Source of the DNA: Rhodobacter sp.
GTDB lineage: Bacteria > Pseudomonadota > Alphaproteobacteria > Rhodobacterales > Rhodobacteraceae
Assembly: GCA_027490955.1 (NCBI GenBank)
Contig: JAIXXB010000023.1
Coordinates: 1-64,000, forward strand
DNA length: 64,000 nucleotides
Direction of reading: 5' to 3'
Below, piece by piece: positions 53,901-61,268 of this stretch. Position 1 is the stretch's first letter. Every line of letters begins with the position of its first letter. The translations under genes and the position numbers were made by a program. The notes beneath the pieces were generated by a model that was not told the origin of the DNA, ran no database searches, and saw only the letters and a program-made list of their open reading frames with translations.

Positions 53901-55998
53901 GCATCTGCCGCCCAAGGCGGGGCTGTTCACGCAGGCCCATTTTGCCCCGCTGCAAGATCATTATACCGAACAAACCATTCAAACCCATGTCATGGCCGCC
54001 TATGCCGAAACGGGGCTGAAAGACCCCGCGCGCGCGCAGGTCTTGGCGAATGACTACTTTGTGCTGGAGCGGGACGAGTTTCTGCGCCGATGGCTGCCAG
54101 GTCGTGGGGTCGAGGTGCGGCGGCAAACCACGCCTGCCTCGTGGAAGATGATCGTCGAGGCGCTGGGCAATCCTGTGCAGCAATCCATTGTGCAAGACGA
54201 CCGCGAGCAGACGAATGTGCTGGTGCTGGCGGGCCCCGGTTCGGGCAAAACGCGGGTTCTGGTGCACCGCATCGCCTATCTTGTGCGCATTCGGCGCGAG
54301 GATCCTAAGGGCATTTTGGTGCTGGCCTATAACCGCCACGCCGCCGCCGAAATCCGCGCCCGCCTGCGGGTGCTGATCGGCGAAGATGCGCTTGGCGTGA
54401 CCGTCATGACCTGCCACGCGCTTGCCATGCGGCTGGTGGGCGCCAGTTTTGCAGGCGAAGCCCCGCACGACTTTGATGGCGTGGTGCGCGAGGCCGCGAT
54501 TCTCCTCAACGCCGCCCATCTGCCCCGCGCCGAGGCCGAGGCCCTGCGCGATACGCTGATCCAAGGTTATCGCTGGCTGCTGGTGGATGAATATCAGGAC
54601 ATCGGCCCCGAAGAATATGCGCTTATTGCCGCCGTGGCGGGGCGTTCGCAGGCAGACCCCGATCTGCGCATCAGCCTAATGGCAGTGGGTGATGATGACC
54701 AAAACATTTATGCCTTTGCGGGCGCATCGGTAGAGTTCATCCGCAGGTTCGAGGCGGATTATATGGCAAAACCTGTCTATCTGACGGAAAACTACCGATC
54801 CTCCGCCCATATCATCGCGGCATCCAATGCCATCATCGCCCCCGCGCCGCAGCGCATGAAGGCGGGGCATGACATTACCGTCAACACAGCCCGCGCCAAG
54901 GCACATGCGGGCGGCGACTTGGCCCAGCTTGATCCCGTGGCGCAGGGCCGTGTCACCTTGCTGGACGCAGGGGCAGGCGATTTGGCGCAGGCCATCGCGG
55001 CGCTGGATGAGCTTTTGCGCCTGTCAACGCTAGACCCCGACTGGGATTGGCGGCGCTGCGCGATAATTGCCCGCGAATGGCGCAGGCTTGACCCCGTGCG
55101 CGCCTATGCCGAACATCTGGGCCTAAAGGTGGATATCGCCAGCGACACCGCGCCCCCCATCTGGCGGTTGCGCGAAATGCAAGCTTTTGTGCGCGGTGTT
55201 TTGGCTGACAGGGGAAAGCTGCTCTCCGTGGCGGATTTGGTTGAAATCTTGAACAAAATCCCGCCTTCACCCTGGCGCGATGTGATTGGCGAAGGGATCG
55301 GTGCCTTTGCGCTGGAGCTGGTCGAAAAAACCGCCCCAGCGCCAGATGCGGTGGAATGGTTTGGCGCATGGGCGCGGGATGCGCGGGGCGAGCCGCGCGG
55401 TTTGCGCCTGCTGACGGCACACCGCGCCAAGGGGCTGGAATTTGACCATGTTGCCATTTTGAACGGCGGCTGGGATCGCCCCTCGCGCGGGGAAGATACC
55501 GCCGCCCCGCGCCGTTTGTTCTATGTGGCCGCCACCCGCGCCAAATCCAGCCTGACCGTATTGACCGATGGCGCGCATCCATTTCTGGCCCCCAACTTGC
55601 CCCCCGTCCTTACTCGCAAAGTGCAGCAGGATAGCGCCATCCTACCCCACGCGCGCCTGCGCTATGTCTCCCCAAGGCTGGAAGATATGTTCCTGTCCTT
55701 TGCAGGCCATTTGAAAGAGGGGGATGCCAGCCTTACAGGCATTGCCGCAGCTCAAGTGGGCCAGCCTGTGAAGCTGGTGCAGCGCGGAAAGACTTGGGCC
55801 ATTTGCAACGAGGAAGGCACGCTGCTCGCCCGATTTGCCAATGATTTCGCCCCGCCCGAAGGCGCAGTTTTCCTGCGCGGCCAGATCACCGCGATCCTAA
55901 ACTGGCGCAGCAAAGACAGTGGCGAGGATTACCGCCATCTGAACAAGCGCGATGAATGGGAAGTCATCCTGCCTGAACTCGTGTTTGAAATGCCCTGA
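50932..55998 (+). CDS. Exonuclease-RecQ-UvrD fusion helicase
   Basis: Starting at ATG 50932, the product has 1688 residues. Domain order: an N-terminal DEDD-type 3'-5' exonuclease-like region (VSVDLEVDP about 5-13, GHNILRHDLPHL about 54-65, NDPQADARL about 118); a Cys cluster CGDPNCAWC (about 252-260); a complete SF2 RecQ helicase (Walker A LPTGTGKS about 311, DEAH about 413, the helicase-C motif YLQEAGRAGRD about 602); winged-helix regions (about 640-1050); and an SF1 UvrD-like helicase (GPGSGKT about 1101, DEYQD about 1219, GDDDQNIYAFAG about 1254, RLFYVAATRAKS about 1527). It probably acts in DNA repair, recombination or defence. No partner gene is adjacent. Confidence 0.93.
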   Translation: MSNLVSVDLEVDPSTAKLFAFAAVRGDDGASLTIRRGVDAAALDRLDAFCAPAQHIIGHNILRHDLPHLAAQRAGLARLGAAPIDTLWLNPLAFPRNPYHHLVKHYQDGRLQSGHVNDPQADARLVFDVLEDQITAFEALQRAQPDLLTAYHHLTTRAGAVGGFDAVFTYIRRWPKPSAEAALATIRRVLAGKVCAQRLEQTLGRLQDARLGWPMAYSLSWISVAGGESVIPPWVRAQFREAGAIVRYLRDSDCGDPNCAWCAAQNNPKAALHRWFGFAAFRPQPADEAGRPLQERIVAEAMAGKSVLGILPTGTGKSICYQVPALSRFDKTGALTVVISPLVALMADQVQGLARAGISAAVTVNGMLSLPERHDAMEKVRMGDAAILLISPEQLRSKSIRAVLAQREVGLWVLDEAHCISKWGHDFRPDYRYVSRFIKEFSGDSIAPILCLTATAKPDVIRDMRDHFLVRLGVDLLLLDGGAKRTNLSFEVLPTTKTSKLSDILNAIEARLPPEGASGAVIYCATRRTTEVVADFLARQGLSADFFHAGLTPDRKAEVQEAFRTGALRVIAATNAFGMGIDKPDIRLVVHGDIPGSLENYLQEAGRAGRDRAPAACVLLYASEDVERQFNLTARSRLARHEIGAILKALRRLEARQKMGEVVATSGEIVREEQEREFQRDSTTEDTRVKTALSWLEEAKLAVREENRVQVFPSSLRIRSMDGAAQILAKAGITGVRQTQLKDVLRHMINAPPDQGISTDTLAGAAGMGPSALQKALADLEALGIASNDTVMTVYVHLGGDDASQKRLERAGRLERDLIALMQEAAPDADENTALPLGLIEAAQTLRNAGHAQLRPDIVEGVLRSMAHDGRDLEGGRGNVVLRKLSRDTLSVRLTRSWAAIAATADLRGQAAQVLLRHLIGKAVKGARGKDIQVETTMGALQDALSSDAFVREGAKDLPRLMQRALLWMHEQGVLTLGRGMTVFRPAMTVHLPPKAGLFTQAHFAPLQDHYTEQTIQTHVMAAYAETGLKDPARAQVLANDYFVLERDEFLRRWLPGRGVEVRRQTTPASWKMIVEALGNPVQQSIVQDDREQTNVLVLAGPGSGKTRVLVHRIAYLVRIRREDPKGILVLAYNRHAAAEIRARLRVLIGEDALGVTVMTCHALAMRLVGASFAGEAPHDFDGVVREAAILLNAAHLPRAEAEALRDTLIQGYRWLLVDEYQDIGPEEYALIAAVAGRSQADPDLRISLMAVGDDDQNIYAFAGASVEFIRRFEADYMAKPVYLTENYRSSAHIIAASNAIIAPAPQRMKAGHDITVNTARAKAHAGGDLAQLDPVAQGRVTLLDAGAGDLAQAIAALDELLRLSTLDPDWDWRRCAIIAREWRRLDPVRAYAEHLGLKVDIASDTAPPIWRLREMQAFVRGVLADRGKLLSVADLVEILNKIPPSPWRDVIGEGIGAFALELVEKTAPAPDAVEWFGAWARDARGEPRGLRLLTAHRAKGLEFDHVAILNGGWDRPSRGEDTAAPRRLFYVAATRAKSSLTVLTDGAHPFLAPNLPPVLTRKVQQDSAILPHARLRYVSPRLEDMFLSFAGHLKEGDASLTGIAAAQVGQPVKLVQRGKTWAICNEEGTLLARFANDFAPPEGAVFLRGQITAILNWRSKDSGEDYRHLNKRDEWEVILPELVFEMP

Positions 55999-56176
55999 TG
56001 GGTTATTGTAGGGACGTGATGCGTCCGCGCAGCCACAGGCGTCCAGCCGAAGACGAATTTAAATCAAGACATTGAAAGTAAACAATAAAAATTCAAAATT
56101 TGAGTTGATTTTACTCCCGCTCAGAGCGAATCATACTGTCACGAAGCGGGCGCATCCTGCCTTGCCAAAGTGACGG

Positions 56177-56377
56177 ATGAGGGAGATGATAGAGCAAACC
56201 CAAACCGCCCAGCGCGATGCGCTGATTCTGGAGATCGCCAAACGCCAGTTTTTTGTTGAAACGCTGGAAACCCGCCAGCGTGACAGCCTCGATTTCCACG
56301 ATGTGGTGGTCTGGGCAATGCGCGCCGCACTGGAAGAAGCCGTTGAAGCAGAGCGCGCCAGCGCCACCAAACGCTAG
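56177..56377 (+). CDS. DUF6900 domain protein
   Basis: A 66-residue protein with the DUF6900 pattern: a helical start (AQRDALILEIAKRQFFVETL), then ETRQRDSLDFHDVVVWAMRAALEEA (seen as ETRQRDSLDFHDV and AMRAALEEAVE). The family is of unknown function and is common on plasmids and integrated elements of alphaproteobacteria. A second ATG at 56186 is possible. It is followed 12 bases later by a 31-codon ORF. Its position beside the large helicase is suggestive of an accessory region. Confidence 0.75.
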   Translation: MREMIEQTQTAQRDALILEIAKRQFFVETLETRQRDSLDFHDVVVWAMRAALEEAVEAERASATKR

Positions 56378-56388
56378 AGGGGCGGGCC

Positions 56389-56484
56389 ATGGATTTGATC
56401 AGCACCGCCATTCGCATTCAGCACAATGCCGTCCCCGCCCAATGGCACGGCACAACTTGTCGGGTCTGGGATAGCCGCAGATGA
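56389..56484 (+). CDS. Possible 31-residue protein after the DUF6900 gene
   Basis: A short frame, MDLISTAIRIQHNAVPAQWH onward, ending CRVWDSRR before TGA at 56482. The upstream GGGGCGGG is a plausible ribosome site. The sequence looks like the start of a small single-domain protein that ends early, so it may be a truncated remnant. No family recognised. Confidence 0.3.
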   Translation: MDLISTAIRIQHNAVPAQWHGTTCRVWDSRR

Positions 56485-56708
56485 GGGGTCTTGCCGAGGC
56501 TTGGCACCATACATTTGAACGTGTTCTGCAATCATGTTAACCGAGAAGCAGAAGCATACTGGATAAGAGTTCTCCGAAGATATCAGGTCATACGTCGATG
56601 AAACGCAAATTGCACAGACCTAGCCTGCACACATTTTGCACATGCTTTAACGCAGTTCGTTGGTTTAAAAGTATTTCCGATATCCTCGGGGGTGAGCGCG
56701 CAGCGCGA

Positions 56709-56730
56709 GGGGGCGCGAGCGCCCCCTTTT
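56709..56730 (+). terminator. Hairpin with T-run near the end of the radical SAM gene
   Basis: GGGGGCG (56709-56715) pairs with CGCCCCC (56720-56726) and is followed by TTTT (56727-56730) on the plus strand. It lies in the 250-base interval (56485-56735) that otherwise holds nothing recognisable, and can end plus-strand transcripts of the DUF6900 region. Confidence 0.5.
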
Positions 56731-56735
56731 GGCGG

Positions 56736-57809
56736 TTACAACAGCGACATTTGGCCGATGGGCGGCTGAAACTGGCTGCAATCCAGATCGGGCAGGCGGT
56801 GGGCAAGGCCAAGGCGGGCGCGCGCGGCGGTAAAGCGCGCGGCGAGTAGGTCCGCCCACAGGCCTGTGCCGCGCATACGGCGGCCAAAGTCAGGGTCATA
56901 ATCGCGCCCGCCCTGCATCTCGCGCACACGGGCCATGACTTTGCCTGCCTGCCCACCCGCACAGCGCGCCAGCCAGTTTTGGAATAGGGGCGAGACTTCG
57001 CGCGGCAGGCGCAGGGGAATATAGGTGGCGGCAATGGCCCCTGCATCGCGCGCGGCTGCAAGGATGGCTTCCATCTCGTGATCGGTCAGGGCAGGGATCA
57101 CGGGGGCAACCATCACCCGCACTTGCACGCCCACCTGTGCCAGCGCCGCAATCGTGGCAAGGCGCTGGGCGGGGCTGGGCGCGCGCGGTTCCAGTTTGCG
57201 CGACAGATCGGCATCCAGCGTGGTGATGGAAATCCCAACGCGGCACAGGTTCTGCGCGGCCATGGCTGCCAGCACGCCCGCATCGCGTGCAATCAGCGCG
57301 CCTTTGGTGGTGATCGCCACAGGGTGGCGCGCCCGCGCCAGCACCGACAAAATCTGCGGCATCAAGGCATAGCTTGCCTCGATCGGCTGGTACGGGTCGG
57401 TATTGGTGCCAATGGCGATGGGCGCTGCGCGGTAGGATTTTACCGACAACTCCCGCGCCAGCACCTGCGCGATGTTGGGCCGTGCAATCAGGCGGCTTTC
57501 AAAATCAAGGCCCGGCGATAGGTTCAAATAGGCGTGAGAGGGCCGCGCAAAGCAATAGCTGCAGCCATGCTCGCAGCCGCGATAGGGGTTGATCGAACGA
57601 TCAAAGGGCAGATCGGGCGAGGTGTTATAGCTGATGGCCGTACGCGCCACCTCGTCGCGCACCTCGGTGCGCAAAACGCGCTCCTCTCCCGCACCCCAAC
57701 CATCATCCACCGCCAGCCGTGAAGGCCCTTCGAACCGCCCCACCGCATTTTCATGCACCCCGCGCCCGCGCAGCCTGACGCCCTTTGACACTGTTTCATC
57801 ACCATCCAT
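56736..57809 (-). CDS. PA0069-family radical SAM protein
   Basis: I place the start at ATG 57809, giving 357 residues. After an N-terminal region containing RGRGVHENAVGRFE comes SINPYRGCEHGCSYCFARPS with the iron-sulfur cluster motif C-x3-C-x2-C (about 84-92). Then follow the GTNTDPYQPIE motif, the KGALIARDAGVL region and VRVMVAPVIPALTD, all as in SplB-related PA0069 proteins. The reaction is unknown for the family. It is divergent from the corrinoid-protein gene, a pairing often seen in Rhodobacterales (from general knowledge). Confidence 0.93.
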   Translation of the reverse strand: MDGDETVSKGVRLRGRGVHENAVGRFEGPSRLAVDDGWGAGEERVLRTEVRDEVARTAISYNTSPDLPFDRSINPYRGCEHGCSYCFARPSHAYLNLSPGLDFESRLIARPNIAQVLARELSVKSYRAAPIAIGTNTDPYQPIEASYALMPQILSVLARARHPVAITTKGALIARDAGVLAAMAAQNLCRVGISITTLDADLSRKLEPRAPSPAQRLATIAALAQVGVQVRVMVAPVIPALTDHEMEAILAAARDAGAIAATYIPLRLPREVSPLFQNWLARCAGGQAGKVMARVREMQGGRDYDPDFGRRMRGTGLWADLLAARFTAARARLGLAHRLPDLDCSQFQPPIGQMSLL

Positions 57810-57961
57810 CGCCACATTATAGAACAAAATAAGAACAAATAAAGCGCGATTTTCATTGATCCCGCCTTGAAGTCGGGATTTACTTCGGCCATGTCGCTAT
57901 TGCGGTACCGCTTCGCGCTGCGATGCCGCATTCATAGCCAAACGCCTAAGGAGTGCCCATT

Positions 57962-58657
57962 ATGGCCGATGACGAAATCATCCTATCCGACCTTTCCGAT
58001 GACGAGTTGGTCTTGCAAATGCATGACGACCTTTACGATGGCCTGAAAGAAGAGATTGAAGAGGGCGTCAATATCCTGATCCAGCGCGGCTGGACACCCT
58101 ATGATGTGCTGACCAAGGCGCTGGTGGCAGGGATGACGATTGTGGGGGCAGACTTCCGCGATGGGATCCTGTTCGTGCCCGAAGTGCTGCTGGCCGCCAA
58201 TGCCATGAAGGGCGGCATGTTCATTCTGAAACCGCTTCTGGTGGAAACGGGCGCGCCGCGTATGGGCAAAATGGTGATCGGCACGGTGAAGGGCGATATC
58301 CATGACATCGGCAAAAACCTTGTCGGCATGATGATGGAAGGCGCAGGGTTCGAAGTGCGCGATTTGGGCATCAACAACTCGGTCGAGAAATATTTGGAAG
58401 CGATTGAGCAGGAACAGCCCGATATTCTGGGCATGTCCGCCCTGCTGACCACGACCATGCCCTATATGAAAGTGGTGATCGACACGCTGAAGGAAAAAGG
58501 CATGCGCGATGATTACATCGTGCTGGTCGGCGGCGCGCCTTTGAATGAGGAGTTTGGCCGCGCCATTGGCGCAGACGCCTACTGCCGCGATGCCGCTGTG
58601 GCGGTGGAAACCGCCAAGGCGCTGGTGCTGCGCAAGCACAATCAGGCGGCGGTTTAG
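57962..58657 (+). CDS. Corrinoid (B12-binding) methyltransferase-associated protein
   Basis: The start is ATG 57962 with an AAGGAG box, giving 231 residues. An N-terminal four-helix cap (B12-binding_2; DDLYDGLKEEIEEGVNIL and FVPEVLLAANAMKGGM) precedes the B12-binding Rossmann domain with the axial-ligand motif DIHDIGKNLV (D-x-H-x-x-G, about 114-123), SALLTTTMPYM and VGGAPLNEEFGRAIGADAY. This is the MtbC/MtgC-type corrinoid shuttle that works with a methyltransferase on methylamines or betaines; no substrate methyltransferase is in the window. A strong terminator follows. No cobalamin riboswitch was seen in the 134-base leader. Confidence 0.93.
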   Translation: MADDEIILSDLSDDELVLQMHDDLYDGLKEEIEEGVNILIQRGWTPYDVLTKALVAGMTIVGADFRDGILFVPEVLLAANAMKGGMFILKPLLVETGAPRMGKMVIGTVKGDIHDIGKNLVGMMMEGAGFEVRDLGINNSVEKYLEAIEQEQPDILGMSALLTTTMPYMKVVIDTLKEKGMRDDYIVLVGGAPLNEEFGRAIGADAYCRDAAVAVETAKALVLRKHNQAAV

Positions 58658-58686
58658 GGACTGGCTTTAGGCGCGTGAGAGATGGG

Positions 58687-58716
58687 AAAGCCCTGCGGAA
58701 GCGGGGCTTTTTTTTT
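58687..58716 (+). terminator. Rho-independent terminator of the corrinoid-protein gene
   Basis: The stem AAAGCCCTGC (58687-58696) / GCGGGGCTTT (58701-58710), with one G-T pair and a 4-base loop, is followed by an unbroken T-run to 58716. It is 29 bases after the stop codon: a textbook intrinsic terminator. Confidence 0.93.
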
Positions 58717-58852
58717 GGAAATCGCACAGAGCGTCAAAATGTTGACCTCAAAGGCACGCTTGCTAAACAGGGCCTTCGATGAAATTCAACTTCCCTAGAA
58801 AAATATGCCGCTTTGAAAGTGACGTTTTATAAGCTTGTAAAAATCAGATAAA

Positions 58853-59674
58853 CTAATCACCTACATCTTCCCTCAGCGTCCACAAGCCGTTAACAAGCTC
58901 AAGTGTAAAAACTTCACCCGAACCATCCGAATAAGTGCCGTAAAATTTCAAATAATTGACTTCGCAAGGTATCGGCCACGCCTCTTTGATTTTCGCTTTA
59001 GTCATTGTGCATGAAATTTCGTAGCTTGCGGTGTTTTCTTTTCTGTAAAAAAGATCTGCCAAACGTTCAGCAACAGCCAAATCTTTGACGGTTAACTCTG
59101 CTCCAACTGGTTCTCCTGTCTGCAAGAAAAAACTTACGCTATTAAGACTGTAGTCCTCGACAGATGTCTTGCAGGGGTTGAGTCCGAGGGTGCCACGATA
59201 ACTGAAGCTATCATAAAATCCCAATGTAGTGTATTTGAATTCTACGAAGGGCTCACTGAGCAAGTAGGAATCTAATACGCTTCTTATTTGCCCAAAGTCA
59301 CCGTCAACACTCCTTGGTATGCAAATTAAAAATGACTGCCGATCGAAATCATATTCCCACGTCTTCATTGGCCCGCCAAACAAAAAATCGAATTTTTCAA
59401 AATCCTCAAGTTTCTTGGCATCAACCAATATTTTATCAAGCATAGCCTGGTGCAAGCGGCGCGCTTCAAATTCATTGATTTTGCTACCATCCAATTTGTT
59501 CCCATCATCAACGGGAAGCCAACCAAAAAAATGTTCGGTAGGCGTGCCTGCTGCTATTGAGAGCGATATCATTTCGTCCAAATGTAAACTGGTGTTCATT
59601 ACAATCGCACTATCTGCCCTTGCTTGAGTAAATGTCGACGCAGAAACAGCCAAAACAAGTAAAAAACTTCTCAT
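58853..59674 (-). CDS. Secreted protein of unknown function, AT-richer than its surroundings
   Basis: The start is ATG 59674 with a GGAG-type box 8 bases upstream, giving 273 residues. A signal peptide (MRSFLLVLAVSASTFTQARA) is followed by a soluble domain with four Cys (FLICIP, LNPCKTS, EISCTMT, IPCEVN), possibly two disulfides, consistent with a periplasmic protein. No family is recognised. Codon use favours A/T-ending codons (Lys AAA/AAG, Phe TTT, Asn AAT) much more than the flanking genes, and the flanks are also A/T-rich. It faces the corrinoid operon and interrupts the usual corrinoid-DUF1638 neighbourhood, so it was probably acquired by transfer. Confidence 0.75.
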   Translation of the reverse strand: MRSFLLVLAVSASTFTQARADSAIVMNTSLHLDEMISLSIAAGTPTEHFFGWLPVDDGNKLDGSKINEFEARRLHQAMLDKILVDAKKLEDFEKFDFLFGGPMKTWEYDFDRQSFLICIPRSVDGDFGQIRSVLDSYLLSEPFVEFKYTTLGFYDSFSYRGTLGLNPCKTSVEDYSLNSVSFFLQTGEPVGAELTVKDLAVAERLADLFYRKENTASYEISCTMTKAKIKEAWPIPCEVNYLKFYGTYSDGSGEVFTLELVNGLWTLREDVGD

Positions 59675-59863
59675 CCTTGATCTCCTGTTCTGCTTGCCTT
59701 GTGACAATATCAGTCAAAAGCCACACAACTTTAATCATTGATTCTTTCTATTTAAACCCTATTGGTTGAATTTATAAGAAGTCAAGAATTTTTTCCTGAT
59801 ATACTATCCCCCCTTCCATTCCCCCCAAAACCCCCTACATTCCCCTCAAAGGGAGCCTTCGCC

Positions 59864-60019
59864 ATGCCACTCACCCAATTCCTCTCGATGATCGCTTTCG
59901 TCATCATCGCCGCTGCCGCCACCATCTTTGGTATTCAGGCGCTAGGGTTGCCGATGGCGGTGATGGGGTTGATTGCGTTGATTGCCGCCGTCACCCTGCG
60001 GGCAAGTCTGTGGCGATAA
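59864..60019 (+). CDS. Small 51-residue membrane protein
   Basis: From ATG 59864 with an AAAGGGAG box comes a hydrophobic protein with two transmembrane helices (FLSMIAFVIIAAAATIFGIQ and LPMAVMGLIALIAAVTL) separated by a short turn, ending RASLWR. No domain known. It overlaps the DUF1638 gene start by 10 bases, so the two are probably one transcript. Confidence 0.6.
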   Translation: MPLTQFLSMIAFVIIAAAATIFGIQALGLPMAVMGLIALIAAVTLRASLWR

Positions 60020-60690
60020 CCACAGGCCAATCGGTGGCGGTAAGCCTTGACGATGCCACGCTGACTGATGCGGGCTATGTCAGTATCGCGCCCGCTGCGG
60101 GTAAGGTGCTGCTGATCGCCTGCGGGGCGCTGGCGCATGAGATTTTGGCGATTAAGCGCGCGAATGGGTGGGATCATTTAGACCTGCACTGCCTGCCCGC
60201 CAAGCTGCACCTCTACCCCGATCAAATCACCCCTGCCGTCACTGCGATGGTGAATGAAAAGCGGGGCGACTATGCCGCCATTTACATCGTCTATGCCGAT
60301 TGCGGCACAGGCGGGCTGCTGCAAGCCGAGTGCGACCGCCTTGGCGTTGAAATGATCGCGGGGCCGCATTGCTATTCCTTTTACCAAGGCAACGATGATT
60401 TCGCGGCGCGTGGTGACGCCGACATGACCGCCTTTTTCCTAACCGATTTTCTGGTGCGCCAATTCGATGCCTTTGTCTGGCGGCCCATGGGCCTAGACCG
60501 CCATCCGCAATTGCACGACGTGTATTTTGGCAATTACACGCGGCTGATCTATCAGGCGCAAACCAATGATCCCGCCTTGGACGAAAAGGCGCAAGACTGC
60601 GCGCGCCGCTTGGGGCTGGCCTATGAGCGCCGCGCCACGGGCTATGGTGATTTGACAGGGTTTATCGCGCGCGCGGCCTCACAGCCCTAA
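60010..60690 (+). CDS. DUF1638 domain protein
   Basis: A 226-residue protein from GTG 60010. The DUF1638 core begins at KVLLIACGALAHEILAIKRA (about 37-56). It continues with DLHCLPAKLHLYPDQITPAV, YIVYADCGTGG (conserved Cys), GPHCYSFYQG (His/Cys) and GLDRHPQLHDVYFGNY. Family members sit beside corrinoid/methyltransferase genes in many methanogens and alphaproteobacteria and have no proven function; Cys/His positions suggest a metal or corrinoid role. The true start could be slightly downstream. Its end overlaps the convergent CoA-binding gene by 12 bases. Confidence 0.85.
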   Translation: MAITTGQSVAVSLDDATLTDAGYVSIAPAAGKVLLIACGALAHEILAIKRANGWDHLDLHCLPAKLHLYPDQITPAVTAMVNEKRGDYAAIYIVYADCGTGGLLQAECDRLGVEMIAGPHCYSFYQGNDDFAARGDADMTAFFLTDFLVRQFDAFVWRPMGLDRHPQLHDVYFGNYTRLIYQAQTNDPALDEKAQDCARRLGLAYERRATGYGDLTGFIARAASQP

Positions 60691-61086
60691 GCGCGGGATT
60701 TCAATCGCAGGGCAGGCGTTCATCACCACTTTTGCGCCTTGTGCGCGGGCAAGGGCGGCTGCGCGGGCGTCTTCAATGCCAAGCTGCATCCATATCACCG
60801 ATGCGCCAATCGCCAGCCCTTCTTCGACCACGCCATAGACCTCTTCACTGCGGCGAAAGATATCGACCATATCGACCTTTTCGCCAATATCTGACAGGCT
60901 GGCGGCCACGGGGGCGGATAGGCCCACATCCTGCCCCGCTTGGCCCGGATTAACGGGGATCACGCGATATCCTTTTGTGGCCAAAAACTGCGCCACGCGG
61001 TGGCTGGGGCGGTCTTCCTTGGGCGACCAGCCCACGACAGCGATGGTTTTGACCGATGTCAGAATGGCGCGAATATCGTCGTTCAT
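60679..61086 (-). CDS. CoA-binding domain protein (YccU-like)
   Basis: The start is ATG 61086, giving 135 residues; longer readings upstream run through the rlmB terminator. A Rossmann-type CoA-binding fold is seen in KTIAVVGWSPKEDRPSHRVA, KGYRVIPVNPGQAGQDV, DMVDIFRRSEEVYGVVEEGL, VIWMQLGIEDARAAALARA and VMNACPAIEIPRLGL. These small proteins bind CoA or acyl-CoA; their role is unclear. Convergent with DUF1638. Confidence 0.92.
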   Translation of the reverse strand: MNDDIRAILTSVKTIAVVGWSPKEDRPSHRVAQFLATKGYRVIPVNPGQAGQDVGLSAPVAASLSDIGEKVDMVDIFRRSEEVYGVVEEGLAIGASVIWMQLGIEDARAAALARAQGAKVVMNACPAIEIPRLGL

Positions 61087-61100
61087 GCGTAGCCCCATTG

Positions 61101-61143
61101 AAAAAAGCGCCCCACAAACGCATTTACGGCGTTTTGGGGGCGC
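61101..61143 (-). terminator. Intrinsic terminator of rlmB
   Basis: Read on the minus strand, GCGCCCCCAAAACGCC pairs imperfectly with GCGTTTGTGGGGCGC (6-base loop). A TTTTTT run follows, given by the A-run at 61101-61106 on the plus strand. It is downstream of rlmB and just upstream of the CoA-binding gene start, so it separates the two transcripts. Confidence 0.75.
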
Positions 61144-61268
61144 CAAGGTGTGGAACGAGGGACAGTAACTGAGGACATGGGAGTTCCAGCCCATATCTGC
61201 CCTTAACATAGTGTAGCAGGGCGGGCCTTAAAGAGCCGTCGCGCCCGCCTCGCAATTTTGTGACTGCT

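Noticed and set aside
53830-54564. Long antisense frame (about 244 codons) inside the fusion helicase
   Set aside because: It mirrors the high-GC coding strand and has no domain, ribosome site or plausible neighbours; the helicase motifs run through the whole interval on the other strand.
57828-57961. Cobalamin riboswitch ahead of the corrinoid-protein gene
   Set aside because: Looked for the conserved B12-box type core in the 134-base leader and did not see it.
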